In this document: piece after piece, positions 32,351 to 46,019 of the stretch
How positions within the stretch are numbered: position 1 is the stretch's first letter
Layout of the letters: each line of letters begins with the position of its first letter
Assembly (NCBI RefSeq): GCF_020379485.1
Contig: NC_063446.1
Coordinates: forward strand, 22,966,610 to 23,030,609
Length of the DNA: 64,000 bases
Direction: 5' to 3'
From: Brassica napus
Lineage: Eukaryota; Streptophyta; Magnoliopsida; Brassicales; Brassicaceae
Made by a program: the position numbers and the translations under genes
Notes under the pieces: generated by a model
The model's database searches: none
What the model saw: only the letters and a program-made list of their open reading frames with translations
What the model was told of the DNA's origin: nothing

Positions 32351-34964
32351 ATGGCCGTCTCGTCGTTCCAGTGCCCTACGATCTTCTCCATCCCCAGCTT
32401 CCAATGCCGTTCCGATCCAGATCTCGCCGGCTCCCCCATCGGAGGATCATCTCGCCGCCGTTTCAACGCCACCGCCGGTATGTCGTCGCCGTTCACCTGC
32501 GGCGGTCGCATGTCCTCAACGATCTTGAGGTTTCCTCCCAATTTCGTCCGCCAGCTGAGCATCAAAGCCCGCAGAAACTGCAGCAACATCGGCGTCGCGC
32601 AGATCGTGGCTGCTAAGTGGTCCAACAACCCCGCCTCCGGGTTACCACCGGCGGCGGCGGCGGCAGCATCGTCTGCTTCCGCCGCCGCCTCAGCCCCTGC
32701 GGCTGCCGTTCCTCCCGTGGCGCTGAATGGCGTTGACGAGGAGGTTGCGGCGGCCGAGGGGATTAGGGAGATAGGTAGTGTACAGTTGAAGGATTCGATA
32801 CCCTCATTTTTGAGCTCCGATGGGAGCCTCGCTGTTCATGCTGGTACGGATCCATGTCACTCCTTTTCGTTCTGCAATCATTTCATGTTTGATAATTTTG
32901 GTTTATGTTATGATAGGTGAAAGATTAGGTCGTGGTATAGTCACCGATGCTATTACCACTCCTGTGGTCAACACGTCTGCCTACCATTTCAAGAACACTG
33001 CTGAGCTTCTTGACTTCAAGGTTCCTTTCATGTCCTTGATCAAGTCTGTTGCTTTATTAATCTATTATGTTTATGTTGGTGTCTCCTGGAATATATAGTA
33101 ACTTAATAGCGAAAAAATCTTTCTTGACAAGATCATTGACTTTTTTTTTTTCTTTCAATTATTGTAGGAGAAACGGAGTGTCAGTTTCGAGTATGGTCGT
33201 TATGGAAACCCTACCACTATCGTTCTTGAGGATAAGATAAGGTTTTTATATTGTTCTAATCTCTTTTAACACTTGGATCTTTTTTATTTTTTTTTGTTTT
33301 CTCCCCAGGAATGCGATGTATGATTGCTTTTGATTAATGTATTTTTGTGCAGTGCACTTGAAGGTGCTGAATCAACCTTGGTTATGGCTTCTGGGATGTG
33401 TGCGAGCACTGTTATGATTTTGGCTTTGGTTCCTGCTGGTGGCCACATTGTGACTACTACAGATTGTTACAGGAAGACTAGAATCTTCATGGAGACTTTT
33501 CTTCCCAAGATGGGGATCTCTGTAAGAACCCACAGAAACCCAGTTTTTTAATTACAGTGTCAATTCTAGTTTCTCTGATTCCTGAAAGATATAGAATTTC
33601 AACTTGAATGATTAACCATCCTGTTTTATGTCCAGGTCACTGTGATTGATCCTGCTGATATCGCGGGTCTTGAAGCTGCTGTGAATAAGTACCAAGTCAG
33701 TTCTCTTACACTTGTTGTACTTTCTTAGAGTTGAAATCAAAAGAGTGTATGTCTGACAGCTTCGTTCTACTGGTCTGACAGGTTTCTCTGTTCTTCACTG
33801 AGTCACCGACAAACCCATTCCTTAGGTGTGTCGACATTGAGCTAGTTTCAGAAATATGCCACAAAAGGGGAACTCTTGTTTGCATCGATGGCACCTTTGC
33901 AACACCTCTGAATCAGAAAGCCCTTGCTTTTGGTGCTGATCTTGTCGTGCACTCTCTTACAAAGTACATCGGAGGACACAATGATGTGAGTGTACAAACT
34001 GTTGCAAGACATAAATAGATTAAGAGCTCTCTTTGGCTGTACACTTTGTTAACAAAGACTGTTTCTCTCCTTGACTTAGGTTCTTGGTGGATGCATCTGT
34101 GGCCCACTGAAGGTGGTTTCAGAAATTCGCAATCTGCATCATGTGATGGGAGGCACACTTAACCCGGTGAAACACCTGAACCTCTCTTGAATTTCTCTTA
34201 TTCATGCACTTTATATCATGAATCTCACAAGATCCGTGTGTTAAACAGAACGCAGCGTACCTAATCATCCGAGGCATGAAGACAATGCATCTTCGTGTAC
34301 AGCAACAGAATTCAACTGCCTCAAGGATGGCCGAAATTTTAGAGGCACATCCTAAGGTATATGCAATAACTCTTTCTGTGTTCTTACCCCTTTTTCCAGT
34401 AAATTTGACGTGACACTGTAAAAAATGGATGCATTTTGGTTATTGCAGGTGAGTCATGTATACTATCCAGGCCTTGCAAATCATCCCGAGCATCACATTG
34501 CCAAGCGACAAATGACTGGTTTTGGAGGTGTAGTCAGTTTCGAGGTAAACGATCAATCACACTCTACTCTAACTAAATAGAAGAATGATCCTCTAAATGG
34601 AACGGTGATATTATATCTTTGTATGGTAGATTGATGGAGACATTGAAAGAACGATAAAGTTTGTGGACTCTCTCAAGATTCCTTACATCGCACCATCTTT
34701 TGGTGGCTGCGAAAGCATCGTGGACCAACCGGCCATCATGTCTTACTGGTATGCATATGCTTCAATGTCTTTTTTGACGAAATCTATCAATCTTGTGGTT
34801 TTACTAATTCATCTTGTGGTGTTTGATTTTTATATGATAGGGATCTGGCACCGGAGGAGAGGCTAAAGTATGGAATCAAAGACAATTTGGTACGTTTCAG
34901 CTTTGGAGTTGAAGACTTTGAAGATGTCAAAGCTGACGTTCTTCAAGCTCTCGAAGCCATCTGA
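32351..34964 (+). CDS. CGS1: Cystathionine gamma-synthase, plastidial
   Basis: First committed step of methionine synthesis: joins O-phosphohomoserine and cysteine to cystathionine in plastids, PLP-dependent. Eleven exons: 32351-32843, 32917-33020, 33168-33241, 33353-33521, 33636-33695, 33782-33985, 34080-34166, 34249-34356, 34449-34544, 34630-34748 and 34841-34964; about 545 residues. Exon 1 holds the transit peptide and the MTO1 region RRNCSNIGVAQIVAAKWSNN (from residue 74). In Arabidopsis this stalls ribosomes at the following Trp-Ser in response to S-adenosylmethionine and triggers mRNA decay; it is intact here. An Ala-rich linker follows. Catalytic core: FEYGRYGNPT, CIDGTFATP and the PLP lysine in HSLTKYIGGHND. 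Slightly shorter than the 563-residue Arabidopsis protein. Confidence 0.97.
32570..32629 (+). promoter_or_regulatory. MTO1 element: nascent-peptide feedback region of CGS1
   Basis: Codons 74-93 of CGS1, RRNCSNIGVAQIVAAKWSNN. Residues RRNCSNIGVAQ are those in which Arabidopsis mto1 mutations abolish S-adenosylmethionine-induced arrest; all are conserved, as is the Trp-Ser arrest site (residues 90-91). Downstream regulation by arrest and mRNA cleavage is therefore expected (known from the family, not shown here). Confidence 0.9.
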
Positions 34965-36213
34965 AATTCCAATTATTTCACCCATTAGAAATGTTGTCGT
35001 TTAAGTGATGCTTTGTCTTCTCTGTTTCCTTGCTTTTTTTTATCTCTTCCTGTTTTCAGCAATCACGGTAATACTGTTCCGCCACATTCACCGTTCTCGT
35101 AATAATGGTAAAACTGTTTATATTTTGTTGGGCTTAAACACATTGTATTTGTTTGTTTAAGAAACAAATTTATCGAAGGTTAAATAAATTTGGAGGCTGC
35201 AGTTGAGTGACCAATGTGACCATAGCTTTGTGGTAGGTCACTTAACGTTGGAAACCACAAAGCCTTGGGTTCGAATATGGTCATCACCACCACCATATAT
35301 ACTCCCTCCGTTTCCTTCCGTTACTATTTGAATCAACATAAAAGGCATTCTCAAATGCCTTGTTTTTTTTTCTCTTTTTTTGGTCTGTTTCCTTTGTTGC
35401 TGCCAGTGGTGAGCTCCGACCTTTTAGATTCTTTCTGCAAAGTTAATCGAGCTGCTCTCATAGATTTCAACCGAAGATAATTTTTTGTTTGTTGATAAAA
35501 TGGTTAATAAGTAGGAGATTTTGATTATTTGCGTCTAGATCTAAGTTTAACTTCTTAATTAATGGACCGTTTTATAGGCCCATTAGTGAAACGTTAGTAG
35601 GCTACTTATTTTTCATAATGTTAAGACATTGCTCAAAAACCATACCGGAGCTCCGGTAGTTGCATTTATCAAATTATCCGATCCTTTTCGTTTTTGGAAT
35701 CCCAATGCAGTTTGGGTTAAAAGCAACAATGGACAAACTCCAGAACTTGGATACGTGTCGCATCAGTGACTCATGATCACCGCCTTGACTGATTCATGCC
35801 AAAGGTTTGATCTCTTCTTCAGTTTTTTTTTTTTTTAAAAAGAAAAGAAAAATTAATATGTGTGTTTTGATCGAAAAGCGAAGAATCCACTCTTGTTTTG
35901 TATCTGATCCAGGTTAGAAAACATTTTATCAGTTGGCTGGGACCTGGGAGATTGCTTCTGGTAGTTTTTTTCAGTTCGGTTTTAGTCTACTACTCTTCTC
36001 CATGCTCGTTTGTCTTTTTGTGTGTGTCTCATGATTGTTCATTTTCTTCTTCTTTTTTTATTGTTCATTTCAATTTAAACTCTATTCTACTTTATTAACT
36101 CCTAACGATCGATTTGCATCTGTTGCCAGGTTTCTCTTGATCTACTGCTAGGCTGAAACCGAACACAACCAATCCTCTTGTTGGGGGTCTAGGAAGGTCA
36201 CAATTTCGGAGTT
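34965..36213. other. Intergenic region between CGS1 and HYP1, with SINE-like tRNA-derived segment
   Basis: Around 35210-35290 lies a tRNA-like unit: box A TAGCTTTGTGGTAGG (from 35224) and box B GGGTTCGAATA (about 35268-35278), separated as in tRNA-derived SINEs. It is followed by ACTCCCTCCGTTTCC, a MITE-type end. From about 35890 the DNA looks like the HYP1 5' leader, with a probable leader intron ending TTGCCAG near 36129. No coding gene. Confidence 0.5.
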
Positions 36214-39200
36214 ATGATTCTGTCAGCACTTTTAACTTCAGTGGGAATCAATCTTGGCCTCTGTTTCCTCTTCTTCACTTTGTATTCAATACTGAGAAAG
36301 CAGCCTGGTAATGTCACCGTCTACGGTCCACGGCTTATTCAAGATGGCAGATCTCAGGAGGAGACAAATGCCTTCAACCTTGAGAGGCTTTTGCCTACAG
36401 CTGGTTGGGTCAGAAGAGCTTTAGAACCTACCAACGAAGACATCCTCTCCAATCTTGGCTTAGATGCTTTGGTCTTCATTCGTGTGCTTGTCTTCAGGTG
36501 ATTTTACTTCATTCAGAATTTTCTTTGTTCTTTTGGGATGAATGATTTGATTCTTTTTGGTGGCAGTATACGAGTGTTTAGCTTTGCTTCTGTGGTTGGG
36601 ATCTTCATCCTTCTTCCAGTGAACTATATGGGAACCGAGTTTGAAGAGTTCTTTGATCTTCCAAAGAAGTCTCTTGATTCCTTCAGCATCTCTAATGTTA
36701 ACGACGGATCAAATAAGTAAGAACTCAAAGCTATCCCTAAACATAGTCCAACTTTTAATTATCCATAACCAACCCCTATGCTTGTATGTGTTTTGATTCA
36801 GGCTGTGGATTCACTTTTCAGCAATATACATCTTCACAGCGGTTGTTTGCTATCTCCTTTACTGTGTAAGAATCCTCTTCTTTTCTCCATTCATTCTACT
36901 CCGTTCCTCTGCGCCTAACATGTGAACATAAAACAATGCTTTGACTAACTTTTACAGGAGCACAAGTACCTTTCATCTAAGCGGATTGATCATTTTTATT
37001 CATCCAAGCCTCAGCCACATGAATTCACCGTTCTTGTCAGTGGCGTCCCTGTTGTGTCTGGAAACAGCATAAGTGAAACAGTGGAAAGCTTTTTCAGGGA
37101 GTATCATTCTTCCACCTATCTTTCTCACGTCGTTGTTCATCGGACAGACAAGTTAAAGGCTCTCATGGTAATAAAGCTTCTATCAACTTATGATTCTATA
37201 GTGTCTTCAATCTTGATGTTTCTGGACTTTATTTATTTGTTCACACTTGCAGAATGATGCTGAGAAGCTATACAAGAAACTTACTCGAGTGAAATCCGGA
37301 AGCATATCTCGTCAAAAGTCTATGCGGGATGGGTTCTTAGGGATGTTTGGGAAGAAAGTTGATGTGGTTGACCATTACGAAAAGAAGCTTGAGAAGTTAG
37401 AAGACGACATGAGATTGAAACAGTCTTTATTAGCCGGAGAGGTAAAGAACTTGTCTTTGTGTGAATAATTGCATTCTTTAACGTAGTCATTGTTTCTTTT
37501 TTCCTTTTTAGGAAGTTCCAGCCGCTTTCGTTTCCTTTAGGACAAGACACGGTGCTGCAATAGCAACAAACATCCAGCAAGGAATAGATCCAACACAATG
37601 GCTAACTGAGCCGGCCCCAGAGCCTCAAGATGTTCATTGGCCATTTTTCACCGCATCGTTCGTGAGAAGATGGATCTCTAACGTGGTGGTATTCGTGGCT
37701 TTCGTAGCTCTGATAATCCTATACGTTATCCCTGTTGTGTTGGTTCAAGGTCTTGCTAATCTGCACCAGTTAGAAACATGGTTCCCTTTCCTGAAAAGCA
37801 TACTCAATATGTGAGTAAAACCCTCTTCAGGTTTCAGGAGAACTAACTACAAAGGGTCTAATCTTTCTTTCTTTCTTTTGTATGTTTGCAGAAAAGTTGT
37901 GAGTCAAGTGATTACTGGATATCTTCCGAGTCTAATTTACCAGCTCTTCCTTATGATAGTACCACCCATTATGCTTCTACTTTCCTCAATGCAAGGATAC
38001 ATTTCTCATAGCCAGATAGAGAAATCTGCTTGTATCAAGCTTCTAGTCTTTACTATATGGAACAGTTTCTTTGCAAATGTACTGTCTGGATCTGCTCTTT
38101 ATCGTGTAAACGTGTTCCTTGAGCCTAAGAACATTCCCCGTGTGCTTGCTGCTGCTGTTCCAGCTCAGGTAATGAACACAGAATCATGTTTTTTAGTATT
38201 CCACTAATTTTGGTTTAGAGACCATGAATCATGTTTGATCATTGGTGCAGGCATCTTTTTTTATATCTTATGTTGTGACCTCTGGATGGACTGGTTTATC
38301 ATCAGAGATCTTCCGTTTAGTTCCTCTTATCTGGAATTTTGTGATGAAACTTTTCGGTAAGGAAGATGACAAAGAGTTTGAGGTCCCTCCTACTCCCTTC
38401 TGCCAAGAAATCACAAGTATTCTCTTCTTTGGACTTCTGGGTACAACTTACTTCTTCCTTTCGCCATTGATACTGCCCTTCTTGTTGGTCTACTTTTGTC
38501 TTGGATATGTCATCTACCGCAACCAGGTAACCAAACCAATCTTACTGCTCAGTTTCTTTACGTATGCTCTCCTTTGATTCTCCTAAAATTTTGATAGAGA
38601 CATATAAGAAGAATCTGCTCTGTTGCATTTCTGTTAGCTTTGATTCGTTTCCCCTTAATGATGGTGGTTACCGGTTACACCCATGGTTTCATCAGAACTT
38701 GGTTGTAGTAAATTAACTTTACTTTTTTTGTGTGATGTATGCAGCTTCTAAACGTATATGCGGCAAAGTATGAAACTGGTGGAAAGTTCTGGCCAATAGT
38801 GCACAACTCCACTATCTTCTCTTTGGTCCTGATGCACGTTATTGCAATCGGAATATTTGGACTTAAAGAGCTTCCATTGGCATCTTCTTTGACAATCCCC
38901 CTTCCGATTCTCACCGTTCTTTTCAGCATATACTGCCAGAGACGTTTCTTAGCGAATTTCAAATCTTATCCTACCGAGGTAAATAGTTTAGAGATGATTG
39001 CTCTTTCCTCAGAACTGTTTGAGAACATAAACTCATAGGGGCCACAAACAGAGCATAATGCATAGTCCTTAGGATTTGGAACAAGAACCCTTTGCAGTCT
39101 CATATATATATATATATATAATTCTTAGCATAAAGCCTTATGTTTCTGTTGCCATTCATGACTTTTTTTATATGTTTCACTGTTGTAGTGTCTGGTAAAC

Positions 39201-39350
39201 AAAGACAAAGCAGATGCGAGAGAGCAGAACAAGTCTGAATTCTATGCGAAACTCGTTGTCGCGTATAGAGACCCTGCTGTTTCGGCATCGCGGTATGCTC
39301 GGGGCATCTCACTTGAAGATCCTCCACTTCTCCGTTCAAATCAAGGCTGA
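36214..39350 (+). CDS. HYP1: OSCA/ERD4-type multi-pass membrane protein HYP1
   Basis: Plant member of the DUF221/OSCA family, relatives of TMEM16/TMC that include hyperosmolality- and tension-gated Ca2+ channels. Ten exons: 36214-36497, 36567-36716, 36802-36865, 36958-37167, 37253-37441, 37512-37810, 37892-38168, 38251-38526, 38745-38978 and 39189-39350; about 714 residues. Order: N-terminal helix [20 protein letters not shown], two more helices around VFIRVLVF...FILLPVNY, the cytosolic RNA-binding-like loop ([17 protein letters not shown] to [15 protein letters not shown]), then a hydrophobic DUF221 core with [20 protein letters not shown] and [19 protein letters not shown]. Matches At3g01100. 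Channel activity of this member is inferred from the family only. No damage seen. Confidence 0.95.
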
Positions 39351-39539
39351 AAAATAAACTTTCCTCAAAAGAACTCTTGCTTGACCTTTTGAAGTTGGTT
39401 ATGTAGTTAAAACACAGTCTGTGTCCTCCTTTAACCGATGGAAGAAGACACTAAACCGGCTGCCGTGTGCATTGGTTCTTCACCTAGAATGAACCGGGTT
39501 TGTATTATATTTGTCAAGTTGTATAAAAGGAAAATAAAA

Positions 39540-39920
39540 TATTTGGTTTGCCATAATTAGACTATTAAACCGATTTGGTTTGCCATAATTAGTCCTTTAC
39601 CAACCCTGTACCCTAAGCTTAAAGTTAGGGTTTTTCCTATTATTGTGTTTGGCGTTTCTTCTCCTCTTTCCTTTCACTGGTGAGTACTATGTTTTTGTAT
39701 TACCCTTTTTTCTTTGCTCCTTACTTTGTAGTTACTTTGATTAATATAGTTCTTTTGAGCTTTGGCCTTTCTTTTTCTGTGTGTGTGTAGTTGCATCCTT
39801 TTTTGTAGAAAAAGGATGAATCGGATTTGTGTTTTCTTCTCCTCTTTGCTTTGATTAATATAGTTCTCTTGAGATTTGGCCTTTCCTTTTTGTCTGTGTA
39901 TTTGCATGTTTTTGTAGAAA
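39540..39920 (+). promoter_or_regulatory. KIN10 leader with tandemly duplicated start region and a uORF
   Basis: A block TTTGATTAATATAGTTCT...GAGCTTTGGCCTTTC...TTTTTGTAGAAAA(A/T)GGATG occurs twice (about 39737-39818 and 39851-39925). The second copy contains the KIN10 ATG. The first contains an ATG at 39816 that opens a 13-codon frame ending at 39854. Both copies contain a possible 3' splice site TTTTTGTAG, so the first may be intronic. A smaller direct repeat, TTTGGTTTGCCATAATTAG, lies at about 39543 and 39575. Confidence 0.6.
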
Positions 39921-42414
<2,494 letters not shown>

Positions 42415-42514
42415 ATAATCAAAAACCGGATCACTTTTAAGAATAATCCGCACTTCCCTCATTAATAGTGTAATGCTCAGCTTTGTACATTATTTGTAGC
42501 TGTTAAGTTTTACT

Positions 42515-42899
42515 ACTTTTAAAACATCTTTTGTGTAAACATTCCCAACGAAAATCTTAATATAATAATATAATCACAAGACAAAAAAGATGATCTAAGA
42601 CCGTTAAGACTTTTGTATGTAAAACTATAATTGGCGGGCCACACAAGATATGATCTGCGTGTAATAATAACCCATTTGATAGAGACAGAGAAGAAAGTTC
42701 AAGGATACTTTTAAAACATCTTTTGTGTAAACATTCTCAACGAAAATCTTAATATAATAATATAATCACAAGACAAAAAAGATGATCCAAGACCGTTAAG
42801 ACTTTTGTATGTAAAACCATAATTGGCGGGCCACACAAGATATGATCTGCGTGTAATAATAACCCATTTGATAGAGACAGAGAAGTAAGTTCAAGGATG
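42515..42899. repeat. 202-bp tandem direct duplication between KIN10 and the WAK-like gene
   Basis: Copy 1 at 42515-42716 and copy 2 at 42717-42899 are nearly identical, both starting ACTTTTAAAACATCTTTTGTG. They differ at a few bases (for example CATTCCCAACG against CATTCTCAACG, GATCTAAG against GATCCAAG), so the duplication is recent. It runs from the KIN10 3' region toward the WAK-like promoter; TTGACC (W-box core) elements follow at about 42972. Confidence 0.88.
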
Positions 42900-43138
42900 C
42901 TGCAGACCTGAACTGGCGAAAATTTGATTGAGAAAGTGCAAATGTCAAAGATGTCCGCCTTATAATCCATTTGACCGAAGACTTAAGTGTTGTCTTGACT
43001 TAGTTCAGAGTTCAAAGATGAAGACCGAAGACTTTTAGTGTCCAAGTAAACTGTAAAAGCAACTTTCCTCTTTTATCTAGCAAGGAAAAAAAAACTCAAG
43101 AAAGAACAATTTTGCTTGAGCAGAGATAGAGATAAAAC

Positions 43139-45751
43139 ATGAGCCATGAGAGTATCTTTTCCCTCTTGATCCTCCTCACCATACTCCTTTTGATGAACTT
43201 TGATTCCGCCTCGAGCTCTTGTAGAAAAAAATGTGGCACAGTGGAGATCCCCTTCCCATTTGGAATCGGAAAGGGTTGCTATTTCAACGAATGGTACGCA
43301 ATCAAATGTGTTAATAATAAAACTACCTTCCTCTCTGTTGCTAGAAAAGAAGTTGTGTATATCTCCCTTCCGGTTGAATACCGCATTCAAGGTTTTGATT
43401 CATACGGGTCAGTTTATATCAAGAACCCTATAACTTCAAAAGGATGTTCCAGCAACGACGAGGAAGATGTATCACTTTTAGATCTGACGGACAGCCCTTT
43501 TTACGTCAGCTACAAGAATACCCTTATTGCTGTTGGTTGCAACATGAGGGCATCGTTAGAAACTGCTGAGACAAGCATGGTGGGATGCACCTCTACTTGC
43601 GGCACAACAACACAACAGCTCTCGCCTACGCCCATTCAAAACTATCTCGCCTACGCTAGTTGTAAAGTCAAGAAATGGAAAACAGGCGTGCAATCCTCTC
43701 GCTGTGATGCAGGAAGCACTGAGAATCAAACTGTCTGCAACGGTATTGGATGCTGCCAGGCAAGTATGCCGGACGAGCTTCAACAGCTCGTTGGCGTGAC
43801 AATAGATGACAATACCACAACTTCAGGAGGGTGCAAAGTTGCCTTATTAACGGACGACCCATTCATTTTCGAAGACATATCTGATCCGAGACATCTTCAT
43901 GTTAAAGGATATTCTACGGTTGAGTTAGGATGGTTCATTCATACAACCAACTATTCCTTCATAGGCTCCTTGGGATGCGTTATAACAGATAAATTCAATA
44001 GTACTCAACCCTCTTACAGAAGAAACTGTACATGCAGCTATTTAGCCGATATTAATTACTATGCAAGTTGTGCGTGCAACAAGGGTTATAGAGGCAACCC
44101 ATATGTTCCCGGCGGATGCAAAGGTCAGTAACTCTGAACATTACTATTTTTTTCGAAAAAGAATGTACAAGTTGTTTTTAACCATGGTAGATCATTTCCA
44201 ACCTTATTCCATATTTTATTCTAAAATATAGTAGGGCTATGTTGGAGTAAACTCAACTTCATTATACGGAGTTAATGATATGAGAGAATGGTTTATATAT
44301 TGTTTATCAACAGTTCCATTATTTTCTGAACTCAGATATTGATGAATGCCAAGAAAATAAGATTACTAAAGGTCATGAGCTCTGTTCGTCGGGGTCCACT
44401 TGTGTTAATCATCAAGGATACTATACTTGCGTACCTCCAAAGACTAGGCCAATTGCTATAGGTAAAACGTGGAAGCTTCTTTAATCCGAAGTCACACACA
44501 TATATTTAAAGCTATTCGTTTGTGGGGTTTGTAGGGATTGTTATTGGCTTCGTAATATTGATATCAATTGGTGGACTGTATTGGCTATACAAGTTATTTA
44601 AAAGACAAAGGAGGATCAACCGCAAAAAGAAGTTTTTCAAGCGAAATGGAGGTTTGTTGTTACAACAACAATTGATTTCAACGGAAGGCAATGTGGAGCA
44701 AACAAAAATATTCAGCTCGAAAGAGTTGGAGAAAGCCACAGAAAATTTTAGCATAAACAGGGTACTTGGACAAGGTGGTCAAGGTACTGTGTACAAGGGA
44801 ATGTTGGTAGACGGTAGAATCGTGGCAGTCAAGAAATCAAAAGTTGTCGACGAAGACAAACTTGAAGAGTTCATCAATGAAGTTGTCATTCTATCACAAA
44901 TCAACCATAGGAACATTGTCAAACTCTTCGGTTGTTGTCTTGAGACACAAGTACCGGTTTTGGTTTACGAGTTTATTCCTAATGGTAATCTTTTTGAACA
45001 TCTTCACGATGAGCTTGACGACGACACAATGACTACTTGGGAAGTGCGTTTACGCATTGCAACAGATGTCGCTGGAGCTCTTTCGTATTTGCATTCGGCT
45101 GCATCATTCCCTATTTATCACAGAGACATTAAATCTACAAACATAATGTTGGATGAGAAATGTCGAGCCAAGGTGTCTGATTTCGGCACTTCAAGGTCAG
45201 TAACGGTGGATCATACACACCTAACAACAGTGGTTTCAGGTACTGTAGGATATGTGGATCCAGAGTACTTTCAATCTAGCCAGTTCACGGACAAGAGTGA
45301 TGTGTATAGTTTTGGAGTTGTGCTAGTGGAGCTCATCACTGGAGCAAAGGCAATTTCTTATATGCGGTCTGAAGAAAATAGGACATTGGCAACTTATTTC
45401 ATCCTCGCAATGAAAGAGGATAGACTCGAAGAAATCATCGATGCTCGAATCAAAGAGCAGTGCAAGTTGGAACAAGTTAGGGTGGCAGCAAAACTCGCAA
45501 GGAAATGTTTGAACCTCAAAGGTAAAAAACGACCAAGCATGAGAGAAGTGTCGATGGAATTGGAGAAGCTTCGGTCATTGCATGGACATCCTCAACCACA
45601 AGTCCATGTTATTGAAAGCGATGAAGAGGATGAAATCATGGAAGTGAACATAGGCATTGAATCGTGGAACAATGTTAACGTAGCTGTTACTGACAATGTT
45701 GCATCTTCATTCTTAGATGTTGAACCACTGTTTCCTCGTCAAACATGGTAG
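43139..45751 (+). CDS. Wall-associated receptor kinase-like protein (WAKL)
   Basis: Plasma-membrane receptor kinase of the WAK/WAKL group, whose founders bind pectin. Exons 43139-44123, 44336-44461 and 44535-45751, 775 residues. Signal peptide at residues 1-26. A GUB_WAK pectin-binding-type domain begins [24 protein letters not shown]-associated Cys-rich region follows, then an EGF-like Ca2+-binding module DIDECQEN...[10 protein letters not shown] in exon 2. Transmembrane helix [20 protein letters not shown]. Ser/Thr kinase: [39 protein letters not shown] and YLDPEYF-like YVDPEYFQ. It ends [10 protein letters not shown]. All kinase motifs are intact. This is a dispersed gene family and I do not recall it between KIN10 and At3g01085 in Arabidopsis, so it likely moved in. 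Confidence 0.93.
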
Positions 45752-46019
45752 ATGTTTTAATATTTATTTGTGTATAATAATTAATAAGCATATACATGCA
45801 AATCAGCTAACTTTTTAAACTCCCTACCAAGCTACCAACCCTAAACTTGTGACCTTAATTTCAACATATTAAACTTCACATTAGAACTTGAAGGTTTTCA
45901 GACCGTCCTGGTTTGTTTGTGACACATTTTTAATTTTATGGACTACATACAACAAATGATGCCAAGTGAAGATGCATGACATTGGCTAAAAGTAGTGGTA
46001 ACTCTTTTTCTCCCATTTT

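Noticed and set aside
32323..32628. 101-residue minus-strand ORF at the start of CGS1
   Set aside because: Antisense of the well-identified transit peptide and MTO1 exon.
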